This document shows positions 7,581-16,328 of a DNA stretch of 64,000 nucleotides, piece by piece (position 1 is the stretch's first letter; each line of letters opens with the position of its first letter). Under the pieces are notes generated by a model that was not told the origin of the DNA, made no database searches, and saw nothing but the letters and a program-made list of their open reading frames with translations. The DNA comes from Streptomyces bathyalis. Its GTDB lineage: Bacteria; Actinomycetota; Actinomycetes; Streptomycetales; Streptomycetaceae. The position numbers and the translations under genes were made by a program. The stretch covers positions 4,216,001-4,280,000 of the forward strand of contig NZ_CP048882.1 in the NCBI RefSeq assembly GCF_015910445.1. Reading direction: 5' to 3'.

Positions 7581-8347
7581 CGGGCCTCGACGACATTGCG
7601 CTGCTGGCCGCCGCAGGGGTCATCGCCGGGCTTGTCGGGTCGGCGGGCGGCATCACTTCGTTGCTCTCCTATCCCGCCCTGCTGGCCGTGGGCCTTCCCG
7701 CTCTGTCGGCGAACGTGACCAACCTCGTGGCGGGCGTGGCCTGCTGGCCCGGCGCGGCTCTCGCCTCCCAGCCCGAGCTGGCGGGACGGGGACGGTGGCT
7801 GCGCCGCTGGGTGCTGCTGTCGGCCCTCGGCGGAGCGATGGGTTCGGTGCTGTTGCTGTCCACGCCGCCGGGGACGTTCGCTCGCGTGGTGCCGTTCCTG
7901 GTGGCCGCCGGTTCGCTTGCTCTGCTCGTACAGCCCTGGCTCGTCGGCGACGCGTCGAGGCGCCGGCACGGTCACACCTCGGGGGTGCGGGGTGCGGTTC
8001 TTCCCGTGGGGCTGATCGCGGTGTCCGTGTACGGCGGCTATTTCGGCGCCGGGTCCGGCGTGATGACCCTCGCTCTCCTGCTGATCACGGCCGAGCCACA
8101 CATGGCCACCGCCAACGCCCTGAAGAACATGCTCATCGGCGCCCTGACACTCGTCTCGGCCCTCGTCTTCGCTGTCTTCGGACCCGTCGACTGGGTGGCG
8201 GTGCTGCCGCTGGGCCTCGGCATGTTCATCGGCTCCACGCTCGGCCCGAGGGTTGCCCGCCGACTGCCGGCCACGCTGCTGCGCTGGCTGGTCGCACTGA
8301 TCGGTATCGGCCTCGCCATCCAGCTGTGGATCAACCCGGGCGAATAG
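7577..8347 (+). CDS. TSUP (TauE/SafE) family membrane permease
   Basis: A 256-residue integral membrane protein with about eight hydrophobic segments in two similar halves. It has the family's N-terminal GLVGSAGGITSLLSYPALLAVGLPALSANVTN pattern (residues 15-46), with the second-half counterpart around YFGAGSGVMTLALLL. TSUP proteins export sulfite or sulfoacetate or move other small organic anions; the substrate here is unknown. It lies just before cobL, but no sequence feature ties it to cobalamin. The ATG overlaps the stop of a 15-residue upstream ORF. Confidence 0.88.
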   Translation: MTGLDDIALLAAAGVIAGLVGSAGGITSLLSYPALLAVGLPALSANVTNLVAGVACWPGAALASQPELAGRGRWLRRWVLLSALGGAMGSVLLLSTPPGTFARVVPFLVAAGSLALLVQPWLVGDASRRRHGHTSGVRGAVLPVGLIAVSVYGGYFGAGSGVMTLALLLITAEPHMATANALKNMLIGALTLVSALVFAVFGPVDWVAVLPLGLGMFIGSTLGPRVARRLPATLLRWLVALIGIGLAIQLWINPGE

Positions 8348-8531
8348 GATCCGATCCGCATCCCGCTGATGCGGCCCCTTCGGGTGACGTTCGACAGGCG
8401 CCGGACAGGCCGGCGTCGCTCTCCTGACGAGCAACTGGGCCGCTCGGAGCCGAGCCCCGGCAGGGGCGCGGAGCCGCGGCTCAGTAGAGTGCGACTCGGT
8501 CCCCCCGTTCAGAGCCCCTAGGAATCAGGCA

Positions 8532-9767
8532 GTGACCAGTGCATCCCCGGCAGCGCCGGACGTGACCGTCGTCGGGATCGGGGCGGACGGCTGGGACGGA
8601 CTTCCCGGAGCATCGCGCGCCGCGCTCAGCGGGGCCGACGTGCTCATCGGTGGCGGGCGCCAGCTGGCGTTGCTGCCGCCGGAGTGCGAGGGGGAGCGGG
8701 TCAGCTGGCCTTCGCCTCTGCGCCCCGCAGTGCCCGGCCTGATCGCGGAACACGCCGGCCGACGCATCGCCGTCCTCGCCAGCGGCGATCCCTCCTTCTA
8801 CGGGATCGGAAAGCTGCTGGGCGAGGAGCTCGGCCGGGAGCGGCTGCGAATCCTGCCGCACCCGTCGTCCGTCTCCTACGCGTGCGCCCGGCTCGGCTGG
8901 CCGCTGGAGGACACCGAGGTCGTCACCCTCGTCGGCCGTCCCGCCGCACGGCTCACGGCCGCCCTGCACGAGGGGCGGCGGCTGCTGGTGCTCAGTGCAG
9001 GCACCGGAACCCCCGGCGAGGTGGCCGAGTTGCTGCGTGACCGCGGGTTCGGTCCGAGCCGGATGCGTGTGCTCGAACAGCTCGGCAGCGAGCGAGAGCG
9101 CGTCACGTCGGTGACCACGGCCGAGGAGTGGCCCGGTACATCCGTCGACGCCCTGAACATCGTCGCCGTCGAGTGCCGCCGCGCCCCGGACGCGCTGCGG
9201 CTCGGTGCCGTTCCCGGGCTGCCGGACGACGCGTACGAGCACGACGGGCAGCTCACCAAGCGGTACGTGCGCGCCGCCACGCTCGGCGCGCTGGCTCCCG
9301 CCCCCGGCGAACTGCTCTGGGACGTCGGCGCGGGCTCCGGCTCGATCTGCGTCGAGTGGATGCGCACGCACCCGTCGTGCGCGGCCGTGGCGGTCGAGCG
9401 TGATCCCGTACGCGCGGAGCGCATCCAACGCAACGCGGACCGCCTCGGCGTGCCCGGCCTGCGCGTCGTGACCGGTACCGCACCGGAGAGCCTGACCCAA
9501 CTGCCCACTCCCGACGCGGTGTTCATCGGAGGCGGACTCACCGCGCCCGGTCTGCTCGAAGCATGCTGGGACCGGCTGCCGGGCGGCGGGCGGCTCGTCG
9601 TCAACACCGTGACACTGGAGTCGGAGGCGTTGCTGGCCCAGTGGCACAAGCGGCTCGGCGGGGACCTGGTGCGGCTGTCGGTGGCACACGCCGCGCCCGT
9701 CGGCGGTTTCACCGGGTGGCGGCAGGCGATGCCCATCACCCAGTGGGCCGTCGAGAGGGCGCCCTGA
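8532..9767 (+). CDS. cobL: Precorrin-6Y C5,15-methyltransferase (decarboxylating), CbiE-CbiT fusion
   Basis: A 411-residue CobL. The N-terminal half (about 1-205) is a CbiE-type tetrapyrrole methylase with VTVVGIGADGWDGL and the VLASGDPSFYGIGK motif. The C-terminal half (about 215-405) is a CbiT-type methyltransferase with the SAM motif LLWDVGAGSGSICVEWMR. It methylates C5 and C15 of precorrin-6Y and decarboxylates the acetate side chain at C12. GTG start. It is followed after 92 bp by cobM on the same strand. Confidence 0.95.
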   Translation: MTSASPAAPDVTVVGIGADGWDGLPGASRAALSGADVLIGGGRQLALLPPECEGERVSWPSPLRPAVPGLIAEHAGRRIAVLASGDPSFYGIGKLLGEELGRERLRILPHPSSVSYACARLGWPLEDTEVVTLVGRPAARLTAALHEGRRLLVLSAGTGTPGEVAELLRDRGFGPSRMRVLEQLGSERERVTSVTTAEEWPGTSVDALNIVAVECRRAPDALRLGAVPGLPDDAYEHDGQLTKRYVRAATLGALAPAPGELLWDVGAGSGSICVEWMRTHPSCAAVAVERDPVRAERIQRNADRLGVPGLRVVTGTAPESLTQLPTPDAVFIGGGLTAPGLLEACWDRLPGGGRLVVNTVTLESEALLAQWHKRLGGDLVRLSVAHAAPVGGFTGWRQAMPITQWAVERAP

Positions 9768-9859
9768 CCCCAAGCCGCTGCCCCTTTCGGAAACCCCTGA
9801 CAGGCCCGACCGATCCAGGCCACCACGCACACGCACACCACAGCACCAGGAGCAGACAA

Positions 9860-10609
9860 GTGACCGTGTACTTCATCGGCGCCGGACCCGGCGCCGCGGA
9901 CCTGATCACCGTGCGCGGCGCCCGTACGCTCGCGGCCTGCCAGGTCTGCCTGTACGCAGGCAGCCTGGTGCCGCCGGAACTGCTCGCCGAATGCCCGCCG
10001 GACGCAAGGCTGGTGGACACCGCGCAGCTCAACCTGGACGAGATCACGCAGGAGTTGACCGGCGCCCACAAGGACGGTCACGACGTGGCGAGGCTGCACT
10101 CGGGCGATCCGTCCGTCTTCAGCGCCGTCGCCGAGCAGATGCGCAGGCTCGACGCGGCGGGCGTGCCCTACGAGATCGTCCCCGGGGTGCCTGCCTTCGC
10201 CGCGGCCGCCGCCGCCCTGAAGCGGGAGCTCACGGTGCCGACGGTGGGCCAGACCGTCATCCTGACCCGGATCGCGAACCGCGCCACCGCGATGCCCGAG
10301 AAGGAGGACCTGGCGACCCTCGGCCGCAGCGGGGCGCTGATCGTGCTGCATCTCGCCGCCAAGTACGTGGACCGTGTGGTCGACGAGCTGCTGCCGCACT
10401 ACGGTGCCGACTGCCCCGCCGCCGTCGTCGCGTACGCCAGCCGCCCCGACGAGCAGGTGCTGCGCGGCACGCTCGGGGAGATCGCGGAGTCGGTGAAGGC
10501 GGCGGGCATCGTCCGTACCGCCGTCATCATGGTCGGACGCACACTCGCCGCCGAGCAGTTCGGCGACAGCCATCTGTACTCGCCGGAACGGGAGCGGCAC
10601 GTCTGCTGA
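9860..10609 (+). CDS. cobM: Precorrin-4 C11-methyltransferase
   Basis: A 249-residue tetrapyrrole methylase (CobM/CbiF). VYFIGAGPGAADLITVRG is at the N-terminus, then CLYAGSLVPPELL, ARLHSGDPSVFSAVAEQM and YEIVPGVPAFAAAAAAL, which are CobM-specific blocks. It transfers a methyl from SAM to C11 of precorrin-4. GTG start at 9860, chosen because the conserved beta strand begins at once; AGGAGCAG lies upstream. It is convergent with cbiD, 13 bp away. Confidence 0.95.
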   Translation: MTVYFIGAGPGAADLITVRGARTLAACQVCLYAGSLVPPELLAECPPDARLVDTAQLNLDEITQELTGAHKDGHDVARLHSGDPSVFSAVAEQMRRLDAAGVPYEIVPGVPAFAAAAAALKRELTVPTVGQTVILTRIANRATAMPEKEDLATLGRSGALIVLHLAAKYVDRVVDELLPHYGADCPAAVVAYASRPDEQVLRGTLGEIAESVKAAGIVRTAVIMVGRTLAAEQFGDSHLYSPERERHVC

Positions 10610-10622
10610 GCGTTCCGCCCGA

Positions 10623-11738
10623 CTACGCGCGGCTGCTGCGGCCGACGACCGTGCCGGCACGGTCGATGCAGATCACATCCACGTCGATCGGTGCCTCGCG
10701 CAGCACGGACAGGGCCTGATCGCGGGCGGCCACCGCCACCAGATCCCCCAGCGGCACCCCCGCCGCGGCGCACAACTCCAGTGCCGCCAGGCCGGTGTTG
10801 GCGTCGGCGACCTCGCGGCACAGCGCGTCGTCCCCGCCGCCGTCGCGGGCGAGCCGGGCGAGGAACGCCTTGTCGACCTGGGAGCGTCCCGAGTGCAGGT
10901 CCAGATGCCCGGCCGCGAGCTTCGACAGCTTGGCGAAACCGCCGCAGAGCGTGAGCCGGTCCACGGGGTGGCGCCGCAGGTACTTCAGCACCGCCCCCGC
11001 GAAGTCGCCCATGTCGAGCAGGGCGTCCTCGGGCAGGTGGTACTCGGAGACGACGGTCTTCTCCGAGGTGGAGCCCGTGCACCCGGCGACGTGGGTGCGT
11101 CCGGCGGCACGTGCCACGTCCACCCCCCGCCGGATCGAGTCGATCCACGCCGAGCAGGAGTAGGGCACGACCACGCCGGTGGTGCCGAGTATCGACAGCC
11201 CGCCGAGGATTCCGAGCCGGGGGTTCCAGGTGGAGCGGGCGATCTCCTCACCATGGTCCACGGAGAGGGTGACTTCGACATCGCCGCCCGCTCCGTGCGT
11301 GTCAGCGACGAGCGCGACGTGGTCGCGGATCAGCTGCCGCGGTACGGGATTGATCGCTGGTTCCCCGACGGGCAGGGGCAGTCCGGGACGGGTGACCGTC
11401 CCGACCCCCGGACCCGCCTTGAAGATCACACCCTGGCCGTCCGGCAGCCGCCGCACCGTGGCCCGCACCAGCGCGCCGTGCGTGACGTCCGGATCGTCCC
11501 CCGCGTCCTTCACGATCCCCGCCATGGCGTGCGCATCGGTCAGCTCCTCCGCCGCCAGCGCGAACGACGGCGTGTGCCCCTTGGGCAGCGTGATCGTGAC
11601 CGGGTCGGGGAAGTCGCCCGTCAGCAGCGCGGTGTAGGCGGCGGTGGCAGCGGCGGTCGCGCAGGCACCGGTCGTCCAGCCGGGCCGAAGCCCGGTGTGC
11701 TTGAGTTGGGCACCGCGCCCACCCTTCGCCTCACTCAT
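10623..11738 (-). CDS. cbiD: Cobalt-precorrin-5B (C1)-methyltransferase CbiD
   Basis: A 371-residue CbiD. The N-terminal signature LRPGWTTGACATAAATAA is clear, followed by FKAGPGVGTVTRPGLPLPVGEPAINPVPR and SEKTVVSEYHLPEDALLDMGDF. In the cobalt-early (anaerobic) pathway it methylates C1 as acetaldehyde is lost; here it sits among late-cobalt genes (cobG, cobN), so it probably replaces CobF. ATG at 11738 chosen; a longer upstream frame has no family similarity. Its start codon is only two bases from the divergent cobK start. Confidence 0.93.
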   Translation of the reverse strand: MSEAKGGRGAQLKHTGLRPGWTTGACATAAATAAYTALLTGDFPDPVTITLPKGHTPSFALAAEELTDAHAMAGIVKDAGDDPDVTHGALVRATVRRLPDGQGVIFKAGPGVGTVTRPGLPLPVGEPAINPVPRQLIRDHVALVADTHGAGGDVEVTLSVDHGEEIARSTWNPRLGILGGLSILGTTGVVVPYSCSAWIDSIRRGVDVARAAGRTHVAGCTGSTSEKTVVSEYHLPEDALLDMGDFAGAVLKYLRRHPVDRLTLCGGFAKLSKLAAGHLDLHSGRSQVDKAFLARLARDGGGDDALCREVADANTGLAALELCAAAGVPLGDLVAVAARDQALSVLREAPIDVDVICIDRAGTVVGRSSRA

Positions 11739-11740
11739 GA

Positions 11741-12520
11741 ATGGACCCGGACTCCGTGCACGTGCTCCTTCTCGGGGGAACGACCGAGGCCCGGCGCCTG
11801 GCCGAGATGCTGAACGCCCAGGCGCCGCACCTGCGGGTGACGTCCTCGCTGGCCGGCAGGGTCGCCTCTCCGCGCAGCCTGCCGGGGCAGGTGCGTATCG
11901 GCGGCTTCGGCGGCGCGGACGGGCTCGCCAGGTGGCTGCGCGAGCACGATGTGGATGCACTCATCGACGCCACCCACCCCTTCGCCGGGACGATCAGTTT
12001 CAACGCGGCGCACGCGGCCGCCGTCACCCATACTCCGCTGCTGGCTCTGCGCCGCCCAGGCTGGGTCCCCGTCGAGGGGGACGACTGGCATCCGGCCGGT
12101 TCCCTGGAGGAAGCCGCAGCCGTGCTGCCCACGCTCGGCAGCCGGGTCTTCCTCACCACCGGACGCATGGGTCTCGCCGCCTTCGCGGCACTGGACGAGC
12201 TGTGGTTCCTCGTGCGGTCGGTCGACCCGCCCGAGGCGCCTCACCCGCGCAGCATGGAAGCGCTGCTGGAACGGGGACCCTTCGACCTCGACGGCGAGCG
12301 CGAACTGCTGCGCCGCTTCCGCATCGACGTCGTCGTCACCAAGGACAGCGGCGGCTCGGGCACCGCGCCGAAGCTCGTCGCGGCGCGCGAGGCGGGCGTC
12401 CCGGTGGTCGTGGTGCGCAGGCCGCCCGTGCCCGAGGAGGTCCCCGTCACGGCCGAGCCCGAGCAGGCCCTCGAGTGGCTGATTGGGCACCTCGACGGCA
12501 CCGACGGCATTGTGGCGTAA
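11741..12520 (+). CDS. cobK: Precorrin-6A (cobalt-precorrin-6A) reductase
   Basis: A 259-residue CobK/CbiJ. VHVLLLGGTTEARRLAEML is at the N-terminus, ALIDATHPFAGTISFNA in the middle and VVTKDSGGSGTAPKLVAA near the C-terminus, all family blocks. It reduces the macrocycle of precorrin-6A with NADPH. ATG at 11741 gives MDPDSVHVLLL; the in-frame GTG at 11756 is an equally good start by homology, and neither has a strong ribosome site. It is divergent from cbiD with two bases between start codons. Confidence 0.92.
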   Translation: MDPDSVHVLLLGGTTEARRLAEMLNAQAPHLRVTSSLAGRVASPRSLPGQVRIGGFGGADGLARWLREHDVDALIDATHPFAGTISFNAAHAAAVTHTPLLALRRPGWVPVEGDDWHPAGSLEEAAAVLPTLGSRVFLTTGRMGLAAFAALDELWFLVRSVDPPEAPHPRSMEALLERGPFDLDGERELLRRFRIDVVVTKDSGGSGTAPKLVAAREAGVPVVVVRRPPVPEEVPVTAEPEQALEWLIGHLDGTDGIVA

Positions 12521-12618
12521 GGCAGTTGAGAAACCCGGCACTCCCGAGCCGTCACAGGAACATCCGCCCGTCGCTCAGTTGCATCCGTCCTTCGGCCGGA
12601 CGGCGGGGTTCCTGACGT

Positions 12619-12894
12619 TCACGCCGACATGGCCCGGCCACCGCTGTCGGCTTCCTTCGCGCAGGCTGCCGCCAGGTCGTCGAGCGACAGGTCCAGCGCG
12701 TGGGCCAGGGCCGCCACGGTGAAGAAGGCCGGGGTCGGGGCCCGGCCGGTCTCGATCTTGCGGAGGGTCTCCGCGGACACCCCGGCCGCCGCTGCCACGT
12801 CCACCATGCTGCGGTCGCCACGGGCCTCGCGGAGCAGGGTGCCGAACCGCTCTCCGCGTAGCCGCTCCTGCGGGCTCAAGGGAACTCTCACCAT
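12619..12894 (-). CDS. XRE family helix-turn-helix regulator
   Basis: A 91-residue DNA-binding protein. The XRE/Cro helix-turn-helix spans about residues 18-75 (FGTLLREARGDRSMVDVAAAAGVSAETLRKIETGRAPTPAFFTVAALAHAL). Nothing else is attached. ATG at 12894 chosen; the frame continues 19 codons upstream through the intergenic palindrome, which is unlikely to be coding. It is divergent from map (63 bp). The palindrome ATACCGGTAT at 12908-12917 between them may be its operator. Confidence 0.85.
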   Translation of the reverse strand: MVRVPLSPQERLRGERFGTLLREARGDRSMVDVAAAAGVSAETLRKIETGRAPTPAFFTVAALAHALDLSLDDLAAACAKEADSGGRAMSA

Positions 12895-12907
12895 GCCCGT
12901 GATACTA

Positions 12908-12917
12908 ATACCGGTAT
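12908..12917. promoter_or_regulatory. Palindrome between XRE gene and map
   Basis: ATACCGGTAT is a perfect 10-bp palindrome in a short AT-rich patch (GATACTAATACCGGTATAAG) between the two divergent genes. It is placed where an autoregulating XRE repressor would bind and overlaps a TATAAG that could act as the map -10 element. Confidence 0.4.
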
Positions 12918-12956
12918 AAGAATTGGGTAGCGTCGCATCGCGGGGAGTCACGGCAC

Positions 12957-13724
12957 ATGGTGGAGATCAAGACCGGCACGGCACTGGAGGCGATGCGTGA
13001 AGCCGGACGCGTCGTGGCCGACGCCCTCGCGGCAGCCCGCCGATCGGCAGCCGTGGGGGTCCGCCTGCGCGAGCTCGACGAGGCCGCACGCACCGTCCTG
13101 GCCAAGGCCGGGGCGCGCTCCCCGTTCCTCGGCTACCGGCCCTCCTTCGCACCCACCCCCTTCCCCGCGGTGATCTGCGCGTCCGTCAACGACGCCCTCG
13201 TGCACGGCATCCCCGGCGACCACCGCCTGCGCGACGGCGACCTGGTCAGCATCGACTGCGGAGCCGAGCTCGACGGCTGGACCGGCGACGCCGCGATCAG
13301 CTTCACCGTCGGCACCGCCCGTCCGGCCGACCTGGAACTCATCGACGCCACCCAGCGGGCACTGGATGCCGGCATCGCCGCCGCCACCGTCGGCAACCGC
13401 ATCGGAGACATCTCCCACGCCATCGGCGCCGTCGCCCGCACGGCTGAATGCGGCATGCCGACGGACTTCGGCGGTCACGGCATCGGCCGCCGGATGCACG
13501 AGGATCCCCACGTCCCCAACCACGGAAGGCCCGGGCGCGGCTTCCCCCTGCGTCACGGCCTCACCCTCGCCATCGAGCCCATGCTCATGGCCGGAGGGCG
13601 CAACGAGTACCGCACCGACCCCGACGGCTGGACCCTGCGGACGATCGACGGCAGCCGCGCCGCCCACATCGAGCACACCATCGCCGTCACCGAGGACGGC
13701 CCCCGCATTCTCACGCTGCCCTGA
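12957..13724 (+). CDS. map: Type I methionine aminopeptidase
   Basis: A 255-residue MetAP. The five metal ligands are all present: D100 and D111 (SIDCGAELDGWTGDAA), H174 (GGHGIGRRMHEDP), E207 (LAIEPML) and E239 (HIEHTIAV); H83 lines the S1 pocket. It removes initiator Met from new proteins. No zinc-finger N-terminal extension is present. CGGGGAG lies upstream of the ATG. Streptomyces usually carry more than one map gene, so this may be an accessory copy. Confidence 0.95.
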   Translation: MVEIKTGTALEAMREAGRVVADALAAARRSAAVGVRLRELDEAARTVLAKAGARSPFLGYRPSFAPTPFPAVICASVNDALVHGIPGDHRLRDGDLVSIDCGAELDGWTGDAAISFTVGTARPADLELIDATQRALDAGIAAATVGNRIGDISHAIGAVARTAECGMPTDFGGHGIGRRMHEDPHVPNHGRPGRGFPLRHGLTLAIEPMLMAGGRNEYRTDPDGWTLRTIDGSRAAHIEHTIAVTEDGPRILTLP

Positions 13725-13833
13725 CCTCGAACCCGCTCGCGCGCGGCAGCGCGCGGCGCCGGACGACGCCGGCCGCCGGCCGAACTCACCGCGCCCGCAG
13801 GAGACTTCGGGAGCCGGAGACTAAACTGCCGAC

Positions 13834-14391
13834 GTGCACGAAACCCCACATGACATACGAATCCGACCGGGCGGCATCGCCGACGCACCGGCCGTGCTGG
13901 ACATGCTCGACTCCGCGGTGGTCTGGATGAACGAACGCGGAAACACCGAGCAGTGGGGCACCACACCGTGGTCGGAGAGGCCCGGGCGAGTTGAGCGGGT
14001 CGAGCGGTACACGTCCGAGATGACCCCGTACATCGCGGAGTTGGACGGAACACCCGCCGGAGTCCTGGTGCTGGACTCCGGCCCCAGCTCACAGATGCCG
14101 ATCGAGCCGGCCGGTGAACCGGAGCAGTACGTACGGCTGTTGGTCTCCCACCGGCGGTTCGCCGGACTGGGCATCGGTGCGGCGCTGCTCGTCCATGCCG
14201 CCGAGGAGGCCCGGCGTACGGGAGTGGATCTGCTGCGGGTCGACTGCTGGGCAGGCGGCGGGGGCGAGTTGGTGAGGTTCTACGAGCGCAACGGCTTCAC
14301 TCCGACCGATCGCTTCCTGCACGGGACCTGGCCCGGACAGGTGCTGGCCCGACGGGTCGGCGTCCGCGCCGCTCGGTCCGGTACGGCCTGA
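13834..14391 (+). CDS. GNAT family N-acetyltransferase
   Basis: A 185-residue GNAT. Motif A is seen as YVRLLVSHRRFAGLGIGAALLVHAAEEARRTG (acetyl-CoA pyrophosphate loop R/Q-x-x-G-x-G/A as RRFAGLGIG), and motif B as LRVDCWAGGGGELVRFYERNGFTPTDRF. The start is GTG, with HETPHDIRIRPGGIADAPAV following. Acyl acceptor unknown. It is alone between map and a hydrolase remnant. Confidence 0.87.
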   Translation: MHETPHDIRIRPGGIADAPAVLDMLDSAVVWMNERGNTEQWGTTPWSERPGRVERVERYTSEMTPYIAELDGTPAGVLVLDSGPSSQMPIEPAGEPEQYVRLLVSHRRFAGLGIGAALLVHAAEEARRTGVDLLRVDCWAGGGGELVRFYERNGFTPTDRFLHGTWPGQVLARRVGVRAARSGTA

Positions 14392-14593
14392 GCAGTTCCG
14401 TTCGGATCAATGGCGGACCGGAGGAGATCCCGGCGATGGGGGCCGGCGAAGTAGTCGCGTGTGGTTGGTCCGTAGCGGGTGGCGAGACCGCGCGCCGCTG
14501 GACGGTGTTGCGCTGCCGCTTACCCTGCGCTCGACGGCGGCGGGTGGTCTGCCCCCCGGCTGCCGCGCCGCAGGCGGTGCACTGTTTCGCCGG

Positions 14594-14734
14594 TCAGTCG
14601 CTGAGCCCCGCCGCCTCGACGCGCTGGACGAGGTCGGTGATCAGCGAGATGATCTCGGGCCACAGTGCGCGGGGCATGTCGTGGCCCATGCCGTCGACGA
14701 CCACCAGCTCGGCGCCGGTGACTTTCCGAGGCAT
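14594..14734 (-). pseudogene. C-terminal remnant of an alpha/beta hydrolase
   Basis: The minus strand encodes about 46 residues with the block GAELVVVDGMGHDMPRALWPEII, which matches the C-terminal catalytic-His region of alpha/beta hydrolases (GMGHDLP). No nucleophile elbow or acid residue lies upstream before the HAD gene, so only the last fifth of the gene remains. It ends TGA at 14594. Confidence 0.6.
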
Positions 14735-14805
14735 GATCGTCCGGCTCGCCCGCCGGGCCCCTTCTCGCGGGCCCGGGCCAGATCAGATGATCCGAACGAA
14801 ACGGC

Positions 14806-15489
14806 CTAGGCGAGTTGCCCGGCCAGGCCGGCCAGGTCATCCGCGTGCAGGTCGAACCGGTCCGAGGATGCGGGCGGGTCACCGATGGGGCGGGCGACGT
14901 AGGCGGTGCGCAGGCCGAGTTCCTGCGCACCACGCAGGTCCCATGCGTGGGTGGCGACCATCAGCAGCCGCTCGGGCGGTAGTCCGGAGGCGGTGACGGC
15001 CAGCTCGTAGACCGCCGGGTGCGGCTTGTAGGTCCGGGCGTCCTCGGCTGACAGGGCCTGGTGCCAGCGCAGTCCCGCGTGGGCGTTGATTCCCAGCAGC
15101 GCGGTCCGGCTCGCGTTGGAGAGTCCGATCAGCGGGAACCGTTCGGCGAGCCGGGCGAGCCCTGACACGGTGTCCGGCCATGCCGGGAGCCGGCGCCCTG
15201 ACAGGGCCAGCGTCTCCACGGCGGCCGGGTCCTCGACTCCGGCGGCGTCGGCAACGAGCCGGGCGGCTTCCCGGTCGAGCGCGTCGCTGGTGGCGTAGGG
15301 CCGCGAGCCGTCGAGAATGCGGCGCTGCTCCCGGTCGATGTGCTGCTGCCAGAGCGACAGGAGCTGCTTGGTCCTCGCATCGTCGAGCGACGGGCCGAGT
15401 TCGCTGATGCCGGCGCGGATACCGGCGGGTTCGTCGACGAGGGTGCCCAGCACGTCGAACACGAGGACGTCGATCTTCAGCTCTGACAT
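14806..15489 (-). CDS. HAD superfamily hydrolase, haloacid dehalogenase type II-like
   Basis: A 227-residue HAD protein. Motif I is VLVFDVLGTLVDEP (nucleophile D10; second position V-L-G-T as in L-2-haloacid dehalogenases). Motif II is LIGLSNASRTALL, motif III lysine is in YKPHPAVYELAV, and motif IV acidic residues in MVATHAWDLRGAQELGL (HxxDxxGA, typical of type II dehalogenases). ATG at 15489 chosen because MSELKIDVLVFD begins the fold. Likely substrates are short 2-haloacids or phospho-compounds; not decidable here. Confidence 0.88.
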   Translation of the reverse strand: MSELKIDVLVFDVLGTLVDEPAGIRAGISELGPSLDDARTKQLLSLWQQHIDREQRRILDGSRPYATSDALDREAARLVADAAGVEDPAAVETLALSGRRLPAWPDTVSGLARLAERFPLIGLSNASRTALLGINAHAGLRWHQALSAEDARTYKPHPAVYELAVTASGLPPERLLMVATHAWDLRGAQELGLRTAYVARPIGDPPASSDRFDLHADDLAGLAGQLA

Positions 15490-15649
15490 GGGCGAGGTCT
15501 CCTCGACGTAGCAGAAGCAGATGCGTGGGCGGCAGCCGTCACCCCTCACCCACGCAGCCAGTCCGGAGCGAGCCGGCCACACAAATGTAAGGGGTAAAGT
15601 GACAGTTAGCCGAGGGGCTGAGCATGGAGAGTTGGAGGCTCGCAAACGG

Positions 15650-16282
15650 ATGCACGTGGCGCTGGACGACTACGCCTGGGCGGCGGGAGTCGCGACCGAG
15701 CTGGTCAACACCACCGCAGAGGTCTGGCGCGGCGAGGACCGCCTGCCCGACCCGGCCGCTCTCGTCGCCTTCTGCGACCTGCACGCCCAGCGGTCCGGAA
15801 GCGATGACGTCCCGGGCGCGCTGTCCGCCCTCGCCCGCCGCGGACGCGCAGCCGGCCTGCAGGCGGTCCACGCACTCCGGACGACCGTGCGCGACCTGAT
15901 CGATCACCCCGACCGGGACCACCTCGTCCCCGGCGCGACCACGCTCACCTCATCCGCGCAGGGCCTCACCCTGCTTCCCGACCCCGCACACGAGAACCGC
16001 GCACGCTGGGCCGCCCCGCTCCGCGACGGAGCAACCGTCGCCGACGCCCTCTCACTGGTCTGCGGGATCGGCATCCTCGGCGTCCTGCACACCCTGGGCG
16101 AGCAGCGGTTCCGCGCGTGCTCCGCGCCCACCTGCCGGGGAGCGTTCATCGACACCACCCGGCCCGGTCGCCGCCGTTACTGCATGCCGGGTCTGTGCGG
16201 CAACCGCGTCAACGTCGCCAACCACCGCGCCCGTCGAGCCGCAACGCGCGATGGGCGCACCGGCTCCGAGCGGGGCTCATGA
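15650..16282 (+). CDS. CGNR zinc finger protein (ABATE domain)
   Basis: A 210-residue protein of the actinobacterial CGNR family. The C-terminal zinc finger has Cys in FRACSAPTCRGAFIDTT and YCMPGLCGNRVNVANHRAR, including the name-giving CGNR. The N-terminal part is the alpha-helical ABATE domain (stress-induced regulator type). ATG at 15650 chosen: GGAGG lies 11 bases upstream and MHVALDDYAWAAGVATELVNT starts the domain; longer frames upstream run through the intergenic DNA. Probably a DNA-binding regulator. Divergent from the HAD gene. Confidence 0.85.
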   Translation: MHVALDDYAWAAGVATELVNTTAEVWRGEDRLPDPAALVAFCDLHAQRSGSDDVPGALSALARRGRAAGLQAVHALRTTVRDLIDHPDRDHLVPGATTLTSSAQGLTLLPDPAHENRARWAAPLRDGATVADALSLVCGIGILGVLHTLGEQRFRACSAPTCRGAFIDTTRPGRRRYCMPGLCGNRVNVANHRARRAATRDGRTGSERGS

Positions 16283-16328
16283 GTGAGCGACCGGCGCTCC
16301 CGACTACCTCAACGTCTGACGCGGCGCA

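Noticed and set aside
8348..8531. Possible cobalamin riboswitch upstream of cobL
   Set aside because: No match to the conserved core or B12 box; only GC-rich inverted repeats.
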